Assembly (NCBI GenBank): GCA_958437935.1
Contig: CAUBPS010000005.1
Span: 56,008-120,007 of the forward strand
DNA length: 64,000 nt
From: an uncultured Collinsella sp.
GTDB taxonomy: Bacteria; Actinomycetota; Coriobacteriia; Coriobacteriales; Coriobacteriaceae
Direction: 5' to 3'
Shown piece after piece: positions 52,296-61,815 of this stretch (positions within the stretch are counted from its first letter, which is position 1; each line of letters opens with the position of its first letter). The translations under genes were made by a program, and so were the position numbers. The notes under the pieces are model-generated. The model saw only the letters and a list, made by a program, of their open reading frames with translations, did no database searches and was not told the origin of the DNA.

Positions 52296-53154
52296 ATTTG
52301 AGAACCCAGTTGTCGAAGGAAAGACCGTAATCTGCATACTTGTCGCAGAGATCCTTAACCGTACCGTCATCGTAGAGTGCCTTGAGCGACTCGGTCACGG
52401 CGTCGGCCGACTTGGTGTCGCCCTTCTTAAAGCCGACGGCGTAGTGCTCGCTGGACAGCGGCTCATCAAGCTGCGTATAAGCATCGGGCTTGGCGGCAAG
52501 CTGATACTGGGCAATCGAAAGGTCGCAAGCCACGGCATCGACCGCGCCGCTCTCGAGCTGCATAAAGGCCGTGTTGTACTCGCCGATCGTGTCGAGCGTG
52601 GCAAACGTCGCCGCCAGATCCTTCTGTTCGCCCTCGAGCACATCCTGCGCAGCGGAATCGGTCTGGGTAATCACGGTCTTGCCGGCAAGATCGTCCCAGC
52701 TCTTGATGCCCGCGTCCTTCTTGACCACCAGCACCTGCTCGTTGAGCATGTACGGCTCGGAAAACGTGTAATCGTCCTCACGGCCCTCCATGGTAAAGCC
52801 GTTCCAGATGCAGTTGATGGCGCCCGAGTTAAGCAGCGTATCCTTGGCATCCCAGTCGATGGCCTCGTATTTGACCTCCCAGCCCTGCTTATCGGCAACA
52901 GCCTTGGCAAGATCGAGATCAAAGCCGGTGTACTCACCATCGTCGCCCACAAAGCCGTACGGAGGATAGGACTTATCAAAGCCCACCACGAGCTTCTTGG
53001 ACTCCGCAGCGCCCTTCACATCCTTGGCCGCGGCAGAGCCAGCAGCGGAGCCCTTGCCGGCACCACCGCCGCAACCGACAAGACCAAGGCCAAGCACCAT
53101 GGCGAGCGAGCCGGCTAGACCAACAAACTGACGACGAGACGTATCGGTGTTCAT
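52294..53154 (-). CDS. amino acid ABC transporter substrate-binding lipoprotein
   Basis: 286 residues from ATG 53154, AAGGGG upstream. The signal peptide has SRRQFVGLAG, a twin-arginine-like motif, a hydrophobic core and the lipobox LVGC with Cys 35 or so, so it is probably a lipoprotein, perhaps Tat-exported. The mature part is an SBP_bac_3 domain: LVVGFDKSYPPYGFVGDDGE, YTGFDLDLAKAVADK, IDWDAKDTLLNSGAINCIWN and VVKKDAGIKSWDDLAGKTVI. It binds a polar amino acid and hands it to the permease. First gene of the operon, with a good promoter and a dyad operator. Confidence 0.92.
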   Translation of the reverse strand: MNTDTSRRQFVGLAGSLAMVLGLGLVGCGGGAGKGSAAGSAAAKDVKGAAESKKLVVGFDKSYPPYGFVGDDGEYTGFDLDLAKAVADKQGWEVKYEAIDWDAKDTLLNSGAINCIWNGFTMEGREDDYTFSEPYMLNEQVLVVKKDAGIKSWDDLAGKTVITQTDSAAQDVLEGEQKDLAATFATLDTIGEYNTAFMQLESGAVDAVACDLSIAQYQLAAKPDAYTQLDEPLSSEHYAVGFKKGDTKSADAVTESLKALYDDGTVKDLCDKYADYGLSFDNWVLK

Positions 53155-53172
53155 GGTATTCCCCTTTGGTAG

Positions 53173-53239
53173 CACTTTAGTTAGGTAAAGTGAGTCGTGT
53201 AACGTTCAGAATCATACACTTTAGCGTGATAGAGCACAA
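53173..53239 (-). promoter_or_regulatory. promoter and dyad operator of the amino-acid ABC operon
   Basis: Minus strand TTGTGC (53239-53234) and TATGAT (53216-53211) are 17 bp apart. Downstream of the start point CACTTTA-N6-TAAAGTG (53173-53192) is a perfect 7+7 dyad, and a third CACTTTA half site (53217-53223) lies in the promoter spacer. Placement fits repression. Confidence 0.65.
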
Positions 53240-53246
53240 GGCGAGT

Positions 53247-53385
53247 TTGCCCGCCGCGTGAGGGGTGTGGGGGTTAAGTTTCCTGCTCTACAGTCCTGCT
53301 CACGACGGAGGCCACATTAAGTGGCCTCCTGTTCGTGCGGAACTCGCGATAAACTTAACCCCCACACCCCTCACGCGGCGGGCAA
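53247..53385. repeat. variable-arm hairpin element, family A, copy 3 (perfect 35-bp arms)
   Basis: Arms 53247-53281 (TTGCCCGCCGCGTGAGGGGT..) and 53351-53385 are exact reverse complements over 35 bp. The core 53282-53350 matches copies 1 and 2 (CCTGCTCTACAGTCCTGC, hairpin GGAGGCCAC-ATTAA-GTGGCCTCC, GTGCGGAACTCGCGAT). It lies between the divergent promoters of the ABC operon and the methyltransferase. Confidence 0.88.
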
Positions 53386-53492
53386 CCGTCGTTGGGCTTA
53401 TCACTGACACGAATAAACCGCTTGCATATCGTCTGCTGGCTTGGCACGGTACAATACTTGCAGCTTTAATTCATGAATAAGTGGAGTTATTG

Positions 53493-54941
53493 ATGGCAGA
53501 ATCTCGTGCGGAGCGTAGGGCTCGTCGTGCTTTGGTGGAGGCGGTTGAGGGGTCGAAGGAGGAGAAATCTTCTTCGAAATCCAAGTCTTCTAAAGCTGCA
53601 AAAAGCAAATCGACCAAGAACAGGGCTAAGGCCAAGCGTCCCGGCTCTCGTCGGGGCGAGGACAAGTCACCTCAGACTCGTTCCAAGCGCGTGCATAAAG
53701 ATCCGGTTTTGTCTGCACGTAAGGCTGTGGACCCCAAGTCTCCCTGTTCGATCATGAAATCTTGCGGTGGGTGTACGGCGCTCAATCGTCCTTATAAGAA
53801 GCAGCTCGCCGCCAAGCAGGCCGCCATGGAGGAGCTTTTTGCTGCTCTTTGCGAGCGCGAGGGTATCAGCGTCGACCCCATTCGCGGTATGGGTGTCACC
53901 CTGGGCGACCCGGGCAAATATCCTGCGCCGCGCGGTTTTCGCCATAAGGCCGCCACTCCCTTTGCTCCCGGTAAGGAGGGCGCTGTCCGTTGCGGTTTCT
54001 TTGAGCGCGGCACGCACAAGATCGTTGCCGTACCCGAGTGTCCTGTCGAGGCACCGGGCGCCCGTCAGATTCTCAACGGCATCGCACGCGAAGCTGAGCG
54101 GCTGCACATTCCCGCCTTTAACGAAGACAAACATCTCGGGCTGCTTCGCTATGCCGTCGTTCGCTGCGGCTGGCGCACCGACCAGATCATGGTCACCCTC
54201 GTGACCGCCCAGCGCGACCTGCCGCATGCACAGGATTTCTTTGAGGCCGTCGCTGCACTCGATCCGCGTATCGTCACCGTCGCCCAAAACATCAACGGAC
54301 GTCCCGGCAACGCCATCCTCGGCGAGGAAACCCGCATTGTATATGGCGCCGAGTGCATGCGCGACCAGCTGCTCGGCTGCGAGTTCGATATCTCCCCCAC
54401 CGCGTTCTACCAGACCAACCCGCAACAGACCGAGCTGCTCTACCAGCTCGCTATCGACGGTATGGATCTGCACCAGGGCGATGTGCTTATGGATGCCTAC
54501 TGTGGCAGCGGCACCATCGGTCTTTGCGCAGCTAAAGATGCCCAGAACAAGGGCATCGGCATCATGCTGCTCGGCGTGGAGCGCAACCCGGCAGGCATTG
54601 CCGACGCACGCCGCAATGCCGAGCTCAACGGCCTCACCCGCAGCGCTTGGTTTATGGCCGACGACGCCACCGATTACATCCTGGATGCCGCCGATAACAA
54701 CGAGCGGGTCGATGTCCTTTCCATCGATCCGCCGCGCGCCGGCTCCACGCCCGAGTTCCTCGAAGCTGCCTGCGCGCTTAAGCCGCGCCGCATCACCTAT
54801 ATCAGCTGCAACCCCGTAACTCAAGAGCGCGACCTGCATCAGCTCCTCGACGGAGGCTATTGCCTGCTCAAGATCACGCCCGTCGACATGTTCCCTCACA
54901 CCGACCACACCGAAACCGTAGCGGTCCTCGAACGCCGCTAA
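53493..54941 (+). CDS. RumA-type 23S rRNA (uracil-5-)-methyltransferase
   Basis: 482 residues from ATG 53493 (MAESRAERRA), GGAG 6-7 nt upstream. The first 75 residues are a basic Lys/Ser/Ala-rich tail, an extension absent from E. coli RlmD. A cysteine cluster CSIMKSCGGCT suggests the iron-sulfur site. The SAM domain has DAYCGSGTIGLCAAK, a later IDPPRAGSTPEF, the nucleophile motif YISCNP, and the C-terminal DMFPHTDHTETVAVLERR. It would methylate a uridine in 23S rRNA; the exact position cannot be read from sequence. The first 200 bp are less GC-rich than the rest. Confidence 0.9.
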   Translation: MAESRAERRARRALVEAVEGSKEEKSSSKSKSSKAAKSKSTKNRAKAKRPGSRRGEDKSPQTRSKRVHKDPVLSARKAVDPKSPCSIMKSCGGCTALNRPYKKQLAAKQAAMEELFAALCEREGISVDPIRGMGVTLGDPGKYPAPRGFRHKAATPFAPGKEGAVRCGFFERGTHKIVAVPECPVEAPGARQILNGIAREAERLHIPAFNEDKHLGLLRYAVVRCGWRTDQIMVTLVTAQRDLPHAQDFFEAVAALDPRIVTVAQNINGRPGNAILGEETRIVYGAECMRDQLLGCEFDISPTAFYQTNPQQTELLYQLAIDGMDLHQGDVLMDAYCGSGTIGLCAAKDAQNKGIGIMLLGVERNPAGIADARRNAELNGLTRSAWFMADDATDYILDAADNNERVDVLSIDPPRAGSTPEFLEAACALKPRRITYISCNPVTQERDLHQLLDGGYCLLKITPVDMFPHTDHTETVAVLERR

Positions 54942-54969
54942 CCGACCTCAGTAGATTTTTGGGACAAGA

Positions 54970-55000
54970 AAGGGGGCGACCCGCCTGGGCCGCCCCCTTC
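54970..55000. terminator. bidirectional terminator, methyltransferase / PHP gene
   Basis: AAGGGGGCG and CGCCCCCTT form a 9-bp stem between convergent genes. Confidence 0.8.
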
Positions 55001-55019
55001 GCTTGGTTTATAAACTCCG

Positions 55020-55841
55020 CTACATCCCATTGCGCAGATCGCACACGCCGGCTGCCGCCATCTCGCGCAGCAGCGTCTCGCGGTCGCGCGTCACGATCAA
55101 ATCTAGCGGGAAGTGAATCTCGTCGAGCATCTTGCGCGCGTGATCGAGCTTGCCAATGGCCATGCCAATGTGGGCATCGGTTGACACGCCAATGCCCACG
55201 CCCAGCTCGGCGCAGCGCTCGGCGATCTTGCGGCATACGGCCCAATGCTCAGTGTCGACACCGTGTTCAAGACTATGGTTGTTGATCTCGATAACCTTGT
55301 GCTTGGCCTTAGCTGCCAACAGCACCTCGTCGATATCGAACGGCACGCCCGAACGCCCCGTGTGACCCAGCATGAACACCTTGGGGTGCTCCAGGGCATT
55401 GATATACATCTCGGTCGTCTGGGCCAGCGTCGCGCCTTCAGCAATCTGCGGATTATGCACGCTCGCAACCAAATAATCCAAATTTCGCGTAACCAAATCG
55501 AACAGCGAATGCTGACGGCTGTACGAATCACCGGCAATATCGAGCGTGACAGGAGTGTCCTCGCCAAACAGGCTTCCGTCCAGCGAAACGATATCGGCCT
55601 CGGCACCACGCAGCACCAGCACGCCGCTCCAAATGCGCGGCCAGATATCCTGGTTGATAAAGAATTGGTAACTGCGCAGGTCATTGGGGCAAGCCGTAAC
55701 CATAGAGCTCAGATGGTCGGCAGATCCGAGCACCTGCAGGCCACGCTCTGCCGCCCAGTACACATTCTCCTCAATGGTCGAATATGCATGCGCAGAGAAT
55801 ATCGTATGGGTATGAATGTCACAAGAAAGCAGGTAGGGCAT
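55020..55841 (-). CDS. PHP domain phosphatase (YcdX-like)
   Basis: 273 residues, AAGGAG 6 nt before the ATG. Metal motifs of the PHP family: CDIHTHTIFSAHAYST (DxHxH), GSADHLS, a central LRGAEADIV, LVASVHNPQI, HTGR and the terminal STDAHIG. This fits the small stand-alone phosphatases such as YcdX. Substrate unknown. It is convergent with the methyltransferase and separated by 165 bp from the aminotransferase gene upstream. Confidence 0.88.
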   Translation of the reverse strand: MPYLLSCDIHTHTIFSAHAYSTIEENVYWAAERGLQVLGSADHLSSMVTACPNDLRSYQFFINQDIWPRIWSGVLVLRGAEADIVSLDGSLFGEDTPVTLDIAGDSYSRQHSLFDLVTRNLDYLVASVHNPQIAEGATLAQTTEMYINALEHPKVFMLGHTGRSGVPFDIDEVLLAAKAKHKVIEINNHSLEHGVDTEHWAVCRKIAERCAELGVGIGVSTDAHIGMAIGKLDHARKMLDEIHFPLDLIVTRDRETLLREMAAAGVCDLRNGM

Positions 55842-55941
55842 CAGGTCTCCTTATCTGGCACGGCCGTCGCTTATATTCATTGTACGCATAGCCTTCGATA
55901 GTCGTAAAACCACTCCATCCCAAAGACACAACGTCCATGAC

Positions 55942-55973
55942 AACGGGGTCTGGCTTAACACCAAACCCCGTTT
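55942..55973. terminator. terminator of the aminotransferase gene
   Basis: ACGGGGTCTGG and CCAAACCCCGT pair with one G/T wobble around CTTAACA. Confidence 0.65.
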
Positions 55974-56006
55974 CACGTAAAACATTGTAGGCAGAGCGCT
56001 TTACTT

Positions 56007-57191
56007 TTAACGATACTCGTCCGCCAACTGTTTCCAAGCGGGTAGCGAATTGATAATCGTTTCGTAACTCACGCAATAGCCCAGGCGGAACCAACCCGGC
56101 ATACCAAAGCTGTCCGAGGGAACCGCAAGCAACTCATACTTCTTTGCACGCTCGCAAAACGCATTCGCATCGGGTTCCAGCGCCTTCACCCACAGGTAGA
56201 ATGCACCATCCGGCTCAACATAGGTGTAGCCGTACTCCGCTAGTGCGTCGGTAAGCGCGGTGCGGTTGCGCGCATAGGCCTCGACATCGCTCGGCTCATC
56301 GATGCAATCGATGATTACGCGCTGGAAGAGTGCCGGTGCGCATACAAAACCTAGCGTACGGGCAGCACCCGCAACAGCCGGCATCAGACGGGCAGCCTGC
56401 GGATTGGTGTTGGGAACCAAGATCCACCCCACGCGCTCGCCCGGCAGCGACAGCGACTTGGAATACGAGTAGCACACGATGGTGTGCTCGTAGATCGAGG
56501 GCACCCAAGGCACCTCGGCACCGTACACAATCTCGCGGTACGGCTCATCCGAGATGAGCATAATCGGATTCTCGGGATCGCGCTGAGCGTTGGCCTCGCG
56601 CAGAACATTGGCCAGTCGCGTCAGCGTGTCGCATGTATATACGGCACCGGTCGGATTGTTGGGAGAGTCAATGATGACGGCCGCCGTCTTATCGCTGATC
56701 GCCTTGAGCACGTTGTCCACGCTCAGCTGGAACGTATCTTCATCGGCGAGCGCCTCAACACACGTACAGCCGGCCTTCTCAATCCAAACGCGATACTCCG
56801 GAAAGTACGGGGCGATAACAATAACCTCGTCGCCCGGGTTCGTAACGGCGTTGAGCGTGCAGGTGAGCGAAGCTGCGGCACCCACCGTCATAAAGACGTC
56901 CTTACCCTCATAGTTCGTTCCAAAGCGGCGGTTGAGCGATTCGGCGACGGCCGCTCGACATTGCGGCAGGCCCGGAGCGGGGGTGTAGCCGTGCAACTGG
57001 TCACTCGGCAGCTCCAGGGCCTTCTTAATGGACTCCGCCACAGCAGCGGGTGCCGGAACGCTCGGATTGCCCAGCGAAAAATCAAATACGTTTTCCGCAC
57101 CGATCTGCGCCTTGCGCTCAAGGCCATAGCTAAAAATCTCACGGATGATGGAGCTTTCCGCACCGCGAGCATACATAGTTTCGTTGATCAT
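56007..57191 (-). CDS. PLP-dependent aminotransferase (class I, aspartate aminotransferase-like)
   Basis: 394 residues from ATG 57191, AAGGGG upstream. Fold type I motifs: FDFSLGNPSVPAPAAV, HGYTPAPGLPQCRAAVAESL, the SPNNPTGAVY turn, and the PLP-lysine motif CYSYSKSLSLPGERVGWILV (Lys in SYSKS). Substrate is uncertain: aspartate, alanine or aromatic amino acids are all possible. No pathway neighbour helps. A large perfect hairpin lies upstream at 57252. Confidence 0.9.
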   Translation of the reverse strand: MINETMYARGAESSIIREIFSYGLERKAQIGAENVFDFSLGNPSVPAPAAVAESIKKALELPSDQLHGYTPAPGLPQCRAAVAESLNRRFGTNYEGKDVFMTVGAAASLTCTLNAVTNPGDEVIVIAPYFPEYRVWIEKAGCTCVEALADEDTFQLSVDNVLKAISDKTAAVIIDSPNNPTGAVYTCDTLTRLANVLREANAQRDPENPIMLISDEPYREIVYGAEVPWVPSIYEHTIVCYSYSKSLSLPGERVGWILVPNTNPQAARLMPAVAGAARTLGFVCAPALFQRVIIDCIDEPSDVEAYARNRTALTDALAEYGYTYVEPDGAFYLWVKALEPDANAFCERAKKYELLAVPSDSFGMPGWFRLGYCVSYETIINSLPAWKQLADEYR

Positions 57192-57251
57192 CTGTTCCCC
57201 TTTCGCATAGGCGCTATTGTACGCTTTAGCCGAGCAAAGTGCCGCAGCAAT

Positions 57252-57311
57252 GTTGATTGGGGACAGACTTAAATGCGTGAAAACGCTCATTTAAGTCTGT
57301 CCCCAATCAAC
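57252..57311. repeat. perfect 24-bp-arm palindrome
   Basis: GTTGATTGGGGACAGACTTA then AATG (57252-57275) is the exact complement of 57288-57311, around CGTGAAAACG, itself a 3-bp stem with a GAAA loop. It contains the GGGGACAG motif of the scattered family and lies between ftsH and the aminotransferase. Confidence 0.8.
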
Positions 57312-57334
57312 AGATGGCCCCATATCGCTCAAAA

Positions 57335-57370
57335 GAAAAAGCCTCCGCAGGTTTCCCCGCGGAGGCTTTC
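57335..57370 (-). terminator. intrinsic terminator of the hpt-ftsH transcript
   Basis: Minus strand AAAGCCTCCGC pairs with GCGGAGGCTTT and is followed by TTCTTTT. Confidence 0.9.
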
Positions 57371-57380
57371 GTGACAAAGA

Positions 57381-59528
57381 TTACTCGTCGACGTCAGTAT
57401 TGCCGTCGGCCTTCTTTTCGTCAGCGCTCTCGGCATCGTCAGCATCCTCGGATGCGACGTCGGCATCCTCCTGCATGGCCGCCTGCGCAAAGGCCGCGGC
57501 ATCAGCCGCCAGCTCCTCCTCGCTCATGCGAGGCGCACGCTTCTTGGCCGGCATACCGGCCGCCTTGGCATTGCGCTCCTCCTTGGCCGCCAGGATATCG
57601 CCCTCGCGCTCAAGGTAGGCATCCCACTCATTGTCGAGCAGGGCGTTCACGGCGTCGCCTTCGACGGTCTCGCGCTCAAGCAGCACCTTCGCCATCAGAT
57701 CGAGCTGATCGCGACGGGCATCCAAAATCTCGACCGCACGGCGATGGGCCTCACGCATAATGCGCTGAACCTCGATATCGATGCGGCGCGCCGTCTCCTC
57801 GGAGTAATCCTGGTGATCGGCATAGTCGCGGCCCAGGAACACCTGATGCTGCGCCTCGCCAAAGACCTGCGTGCCCAGCTCCTCGCTCATGCCCAGGCGC
57901 GTGACCATCTCGCGCGCCATCTTGGTCGCGCGCTCCAGATCGTTACTCGCGCCCGACGTGATGTCATCGCACATGAGCTCCTCGGCGACGCGGCCGCCCA
58001 AGAACACGGCAAGCTCGTCGAGCATCTCGTTCTTGGTCTTGAGGAAGTGATCCTCCTGCGGAAGCTGCAACGTGTAGCCCAGAGCCTGGCCGCGGCTGAC
58101 AATCGAGATCTTGTGGACCGGATCGGAGTGCTCCAGGATGTGGCCCACCAGGGCGTGGCCGCTCTCATGGTAGGCAATCGTGGTGCGCTCGGCTTCGGTC
58201 ATCACGCGACCCTTGCGTTGCGGTCCGGCAATCACGCGCTCCATCGACTCCTCGACCTCGTCCATCGAGATCACAGAACGATGACGGCGAGCGGCCAGCA
58301 GCGCAGACTCGTTGAGCAGGTTTGCCAAATCGGCACCAGTAAAGCCAACGGTCATCTGGGCGAGCTTCTCAAACTTAACGTCCTCGTCCATCGGCTTGTT
58401 CTCGGCATGCACGCGCAAGATCTGCTCGCGGCCCTTCACATCCGGACGGTCAACCGTGACTTGGCGGTCAAAACGACCGGGGCGCAGCAATGCCGGGTCC
58501 AGAATGTCAGGACGGTTGGTCGCAGCGATCAGGATGACCGACTCGCTCTCCTCAAAGCCGTCCATCTCGACCAGCAGCTGGTTGAGCGTCTGCTCGCGCT
58601 CGTCGTGGCCGCCGCCCAAACCGGCTCCGCGCTGACGTCCCACGGCATCGATCTCGTCAATAAAGATGATCGACGGAGCCTGAGACTTGGCCTCCTTAAA
58701 AAGGTCGCGCACGCGGCTGGCGCCGACACCCACGAACATCTCGACAAAGTCAGAGCCCGAGATGCTAAAGAACGGCACGCCCGCCTCGCCGGCAACGGCC
58801 TTGGCCAGCAGCGTCTTACCGGTACCCGGAGGGCCCACCAGCAAAACGCCACGCGGAATCTTGGCACCCAGTTTGCGATAGCGGTCCGGATCGCTCAGGA
58901 AGTCGCGAATCTCCTCGAGCTCCTCGACGGCCTCGTCCACGCCGGCAACGTCCTCGAACTTGACCTTGGGACGCGTTGCCTCGCTGGTCTTGGCGTTGGT
59001 CTTGCCAAACTGCATGTTCCTGTTGTTGGCGCCCATCATCTGGCGCATAAAGTAGAACATGATGGCGATCAGGGCGATCGTCGGAAGCACGCTCATCGCC
59101 AAGTCGCCCCAAAAATCGGGGTCATTGGTGTTGACGATGTACTTGGTATCGGGGTGCTCCGCCATAAGCTCGGCAAGCGAATCGGAGCCGACATAGGTCG
59201 AGGAGAAGCTCTTGAGCTCGCTCGTGTCGCCCTTGTCCTTTTTTGTCTTCCAGTAATGACCCGCCACGCTTCCGTCTTGAACCGTATAGGTCAAATCTTC
59301 GACGCGATCCTGCTTAATGGCGTTGACCATCTCGCTCGTCGCGAGCTTTACGGTATTGCTGGAATTGGCAAAGCCGGAGCCCATGTTAAAGAAGGCGTAG
59401 CCCAGAAGCGCGCAAGCCAAAATAAAATACAGCCAGCCCGTACGCGTGGGCTTCTTGCCTCCGGGCATCCCCGGGATCTTAGGCTCCCGGGGAGTCTGGG
59501 AATTGTTATCGTTACGGTCGTCGGGCAT
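57381..59528 (-). CDS. ftsH: ATP-dependent zinc metalloprotease FtsH
   Basis: 715 residues. Two N-terminal membrane segments (about 31-48 and 141-157) surround an extracellular region, then the AAA domain: GPPGTGKTLLAKAVAGEAGV, Walker B IIFIDEIDAVGRQRG, the SRH region AATNRPDILDPALLRPGRFD, and the zinc site YHESGHALVGH. An acidic C-terminal tail (about 660-715) is longer than in E. coli. It degrades membrane and regulatory proteins. GGAGG lies 12 nt before the ATG, one base after the hpt stop, so the two are one unit. Confidence 0.97.
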   Translation of the reverse strand: MPDDRNDNNSQTPREPKIPGMPGGKKPTRTGWLYFILACALLGYAFFNMGSGFANSSNTVKLATSEMVNAIKQDRVEDLTYTVQDGSVAGHYWKTKKDKGDTSELKSFSSTYVGSDSLAELMAEHPDTKYIVNTNDPDFWGDLAMSVLPTIALIAIMFYFMRQMMGANNRNMQFGKTNAKTSEATRPKVKFEDVAGVDEAVEELEEIRDFLSDPDRYRKLGAKIPRGVLLVGPPGTGKTLLAKAVAGEAGVPFFSISGSDFVEMFVGVGASRVRDLFKEAKSQAPSIIFIDEIDAVGRQRGAGLGGGHDEREQTLNQLLVEMDGFEESESVILIAATNRPDILDPALLRPGRFDRQVTVDRPDVKGREQILRVHAENKPMDEDVKFEKLAQMTVGFTGADLANLLNESALLAARRHRSVISMDEVEESMERVIAGPQRKGRVMTEAERTTIAYHESGHALVGHILEHSDPVHKISIVSRGQALGYTLQLPQEDHFLKTKNEMLDELAVFLGGRVAEELMCDDITSGASNDLERATKMAREMVTRLGMSEELGTQVFGEAQHQVFLGRDYADHQDYSEETARRIDIEVQRIMREAHRRAVEILDARRDQLDLMAKVLLERETVEGDAVNALLDNEWDAYLEREGDILAAKEERNAKAAGMPAKKRAPRMSEEELAADAAAFAQAAMQEDADVASEDADDAESADEKKADGNTDVDE

Positions 59529-59529
59529 C

Positions 59530-60078
59530 TTACGAATAAACCTCCGGTTTCAAAATGCCCAGATACGGAAGGTTACGATAGCGCTCGGCATAGTCGAGGC
59601 CGTAGCCCACCACGAAGGCATCGGGGCAATGGGTTCCAACATACTTGGGCGTGACGGCCGAGGTACGGTCCTCAACGTCCTTCCACAGGAAGGCGGCGAC
59701 CTCCAGAGAAGCGGGCTTGCGGCTCTCGAGGTTCTTCATCAGGTACTTGAGCGTCAGGCCCGAGTCCAGAATGTCCTCGACGATCAGCACGTCGCGACCG
59801 CGGATGTCGATATCCAGGTCCTTAATGATACGCACGATGCCCGAGGACTTCACACCGTCGCCATAGCTCGAAACAGCCATGAAATCGATGTTGGTCGGCA
59901 GCTCGATCTTGCGCATCAGGTCGCCCATAAAGACCACGGCGCCGCGCAGGACCGCAATCAGTACCAGATCCTTACCCGCGTAGTCGCGCGTAATCTGCTC
60001 GCCTAGGCGAGAGACGATACCGTCGATATCCTCCTGCGTAAACAGAACCTTCTCGATATCCGGATGTTGAGAAGCCAT
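59530..60078 (-). CDS. hpt: hypoxanthine phosphoribosyltransferase
   Basis: 182 residues. PRTase motif VLIVEDILDSGLTLKYLMKN with adjacent acidic residues binds PRPP, LIAVLRGAVVFMGDL is the N-terminal block, and the hood region KYVGTHCPDAFVVGYGLDYA completes the family. Salvages hypoxanthine/guanine to IMP/GMP. In the order tilS-hpt-ftsH, which is conserved widely in Gram-positives. AAAGGG lies before the ATG. Confidence 0.96.
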   Translation of the reverse strand: MASQHPDIEKVLFTQEDIDGIVSRLGEQITRDYAGKDLVLIAVLRGAVVFMGDLMRKIELPTNIDFMAVSSYGDGVKSSGIVRIIKDLDIDIRGRDVLIVEDILDSGLTLKYLMKNLESRKPASLEVAAFLWKDVEDRTSAVTPKYVGTHCPDAFVVGYGLDYAERYRNLPYLGILKPEVYS

Positions 60079-60225
60079 GACAACCCTTTCTTGTGCTTAT
60101 CGCCCACACACCGCCGTATGGACGCGAACTACACATTCTAGCAGCGCACGGGGTATATTTTCCAGCCCGCGCACCATCAGTGCGGGAATACCGTCAACGT
60201 CGCACAGAATAGCTGGCGTGGGACG

Positions 60226-61767
60226 CTATTCCGCATCGACTACGCGGAGCAGATATGCCACGCGCGTTGCAGCCGTGCACTTAAAACGCTCGTCCGCGCG
60301 AACTCCGGCGACCCACACCACAGCACCCCCCGGCGCCGTCCTCACCGTGGGTACGCCGGCGCGCTCGGAAACGGGAATGCGGGCCTCTCCTAGCAAGTCG
60401 GATACTTTCTTGCTTCGCCCACTCATCCCTAACGGGCACATCACGTCCCCCGGTGCGGGACCGTCCACCCACAGGCGCGCCAATCGCGCCTCGGCGGGGA
60501 TCTCCCCACGCGAGCCCGCCAAGATCCGCTCACTATCGCTGTCGGCAAAACCCAGGGCAGCCGCGTCTACCAAAGCTGTCGCCTCCCCGGCAGCCGCAAG
60601 CTCACGGGCGCGGCGCACGATATCGCATCCCGGCTCAACGGCCATCGGTTCTGTGACCAGCATACGTCCCCCGCCCAGCGGCAAACGACCGGGTACGGTA
60701 ACCCAGTCCGCGACCAGGCCCTCGCGAGCCGCCGGCGCCTTAAACGCCAGCATGCCAAACTCAACGCGCACGTCAATTCCCGCCGGCAGTGTGACCGAAC
60801 CCGAGCCTTCGGCGACACAGGCGAGCACGCGCTCCACATGCCGCATCTCGGGACGAGCGTCCGGATCGATGCGTTTGATCGCCATTCGCACGATGCGCCG
60901 CGCGATTACCACCTCGGCCGCAGCAAGGCGCCTGGCATCGAGCACCAGCGCGCCCGCCGCTTCCTTGCGCAGGCAGCTTCGAAACGACTGTGCCGAAAGC
61001 TGGGAAAGAAAGGCGTCTTCGTCGCCCAGAATTTCGCAAGCGGCGCCAATCGTCTTACAGACGTTCGTGTTGCGCTGCGCCACCACCGGCATCACCCGAT
61101 GGCGCACATAGTTACGCAGGTACGAAACGTCCTCGTTGCTTTCATCTTCCCGCCATGGCTGACCGTGCACCTGCAGATAGCTCACGAGCTCATCATGCGT
61201 GAGGTCGAGCAAGGGGCGCACCACAATGTTCCGACGGCGTGGAATGCTTGATAGACCCGCGGGACCCGACCCTTTAATGGCATTCATCAAAAATGTTTCC
61301 GCGCGGTCCGACGAGGTATGCGCGGTACAGATACGAGCCGCCGTCCGCGGTGCGCCCGATTCGGCACAAAGTTCGCGAACATATCTCCGTGCTGCGGCAT
61401 AGCGCACCTCGCGGGCCGCAGCCTCGATATTGCCCGATTCGTCATCAAAATAGGCATGCTCAACGCACAGCGGCAAGCCGTATTGCACGCACAAATCACG
61501 TACAAAGGCCTCGTCGCCATCGGATGCCTCCCCGCGCAGATGATGGTTCACATGCAGCACGTGCAAACGCTCGCGTGCAATGGAAGCGATACCGCGCCCG
61601 TCCTGGATATCCAGCTTTGATGTGCAAGCCATAAGGAGCAGCGCCGTCGAGTCCGCACCGCCTGATACCATGAGCACTACGGGGGCAGCGGTCTGCCGCG
61701 TTGCCAGAACGTTCTTATTCGTCCTCGGCGCGGCATGATGTCCATAGTGCTGAGATACCGTTGGCAT
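60226..61767 (-). CDS. tilS: tRNA(Ile)-lysidine synthase
   Basis: 513 residues, GGAGGAAG 3-8 nt before the ATG. PP-loop SGGADSTALLLMAC near residue 35, then LHVLHVNHHLRGEASDGDEA, ICTAHTSSDRAETFLMNAI and RPLLDLTHDELVSYL. Adds lysine to the C34 of the AUA-reading tRNA-Ile, an essential step. The C-terminal third is the tRNA-binding region. First gene of the tilS-hpt-ftsH cluster; a 147-bp gap to hpt includes an A-T rich stretch and a GCGTCCCACGCC hairpin. Confidence 0.93.
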   Translation of the reverse strand: MPTVSQHYGHHAAPRTNKNVLATRQTAAPVVLMVSGGADSTALLLMACTSKLDIQDGRGIASIARERLHVLHVNHHLRGEASDGDEAFVRDLCVQYGLPLCVEHAYFDDESGNIEAAAREVRYAAARRYVRELCAESGAPRTAARICTAHTSSDRAETFLMNAIKGSGPAGLSSIPRRRNIVVRPLLDLTHDELVSYLQVHGQPWREDESNEDVSYLRNYVRHRVMPVVAQRNTNVCKTIGAACEILGDEDAFLSQLSAQSFRSCLRKEAAGALVLDARRLAAAEVVIARRIVRMAIKRIDPDARPEMRHVERVLACVAEGSGSVTLPAGIDVRVEFGMLAFKAPAAREGLVADWVTVPGRLPLGGGRMLVTEPMAVEPGCDIVRRARELAAAGEATALVDAAALGFADSDSERILAGSRGEIPAEARLARLWVDGPAPGDVMCPLGMSGRSKKVSDLLGEARIPVSERAGVPTVRTAPGGAVVWVAGVRADERFKCTAATRVAYLLRVVDAE

Positions 61768-61815
61768 TCGCTTCCTCCTCTATTCGTCCGCACCCATTGT
61801 ATCCTTTGGAATCTT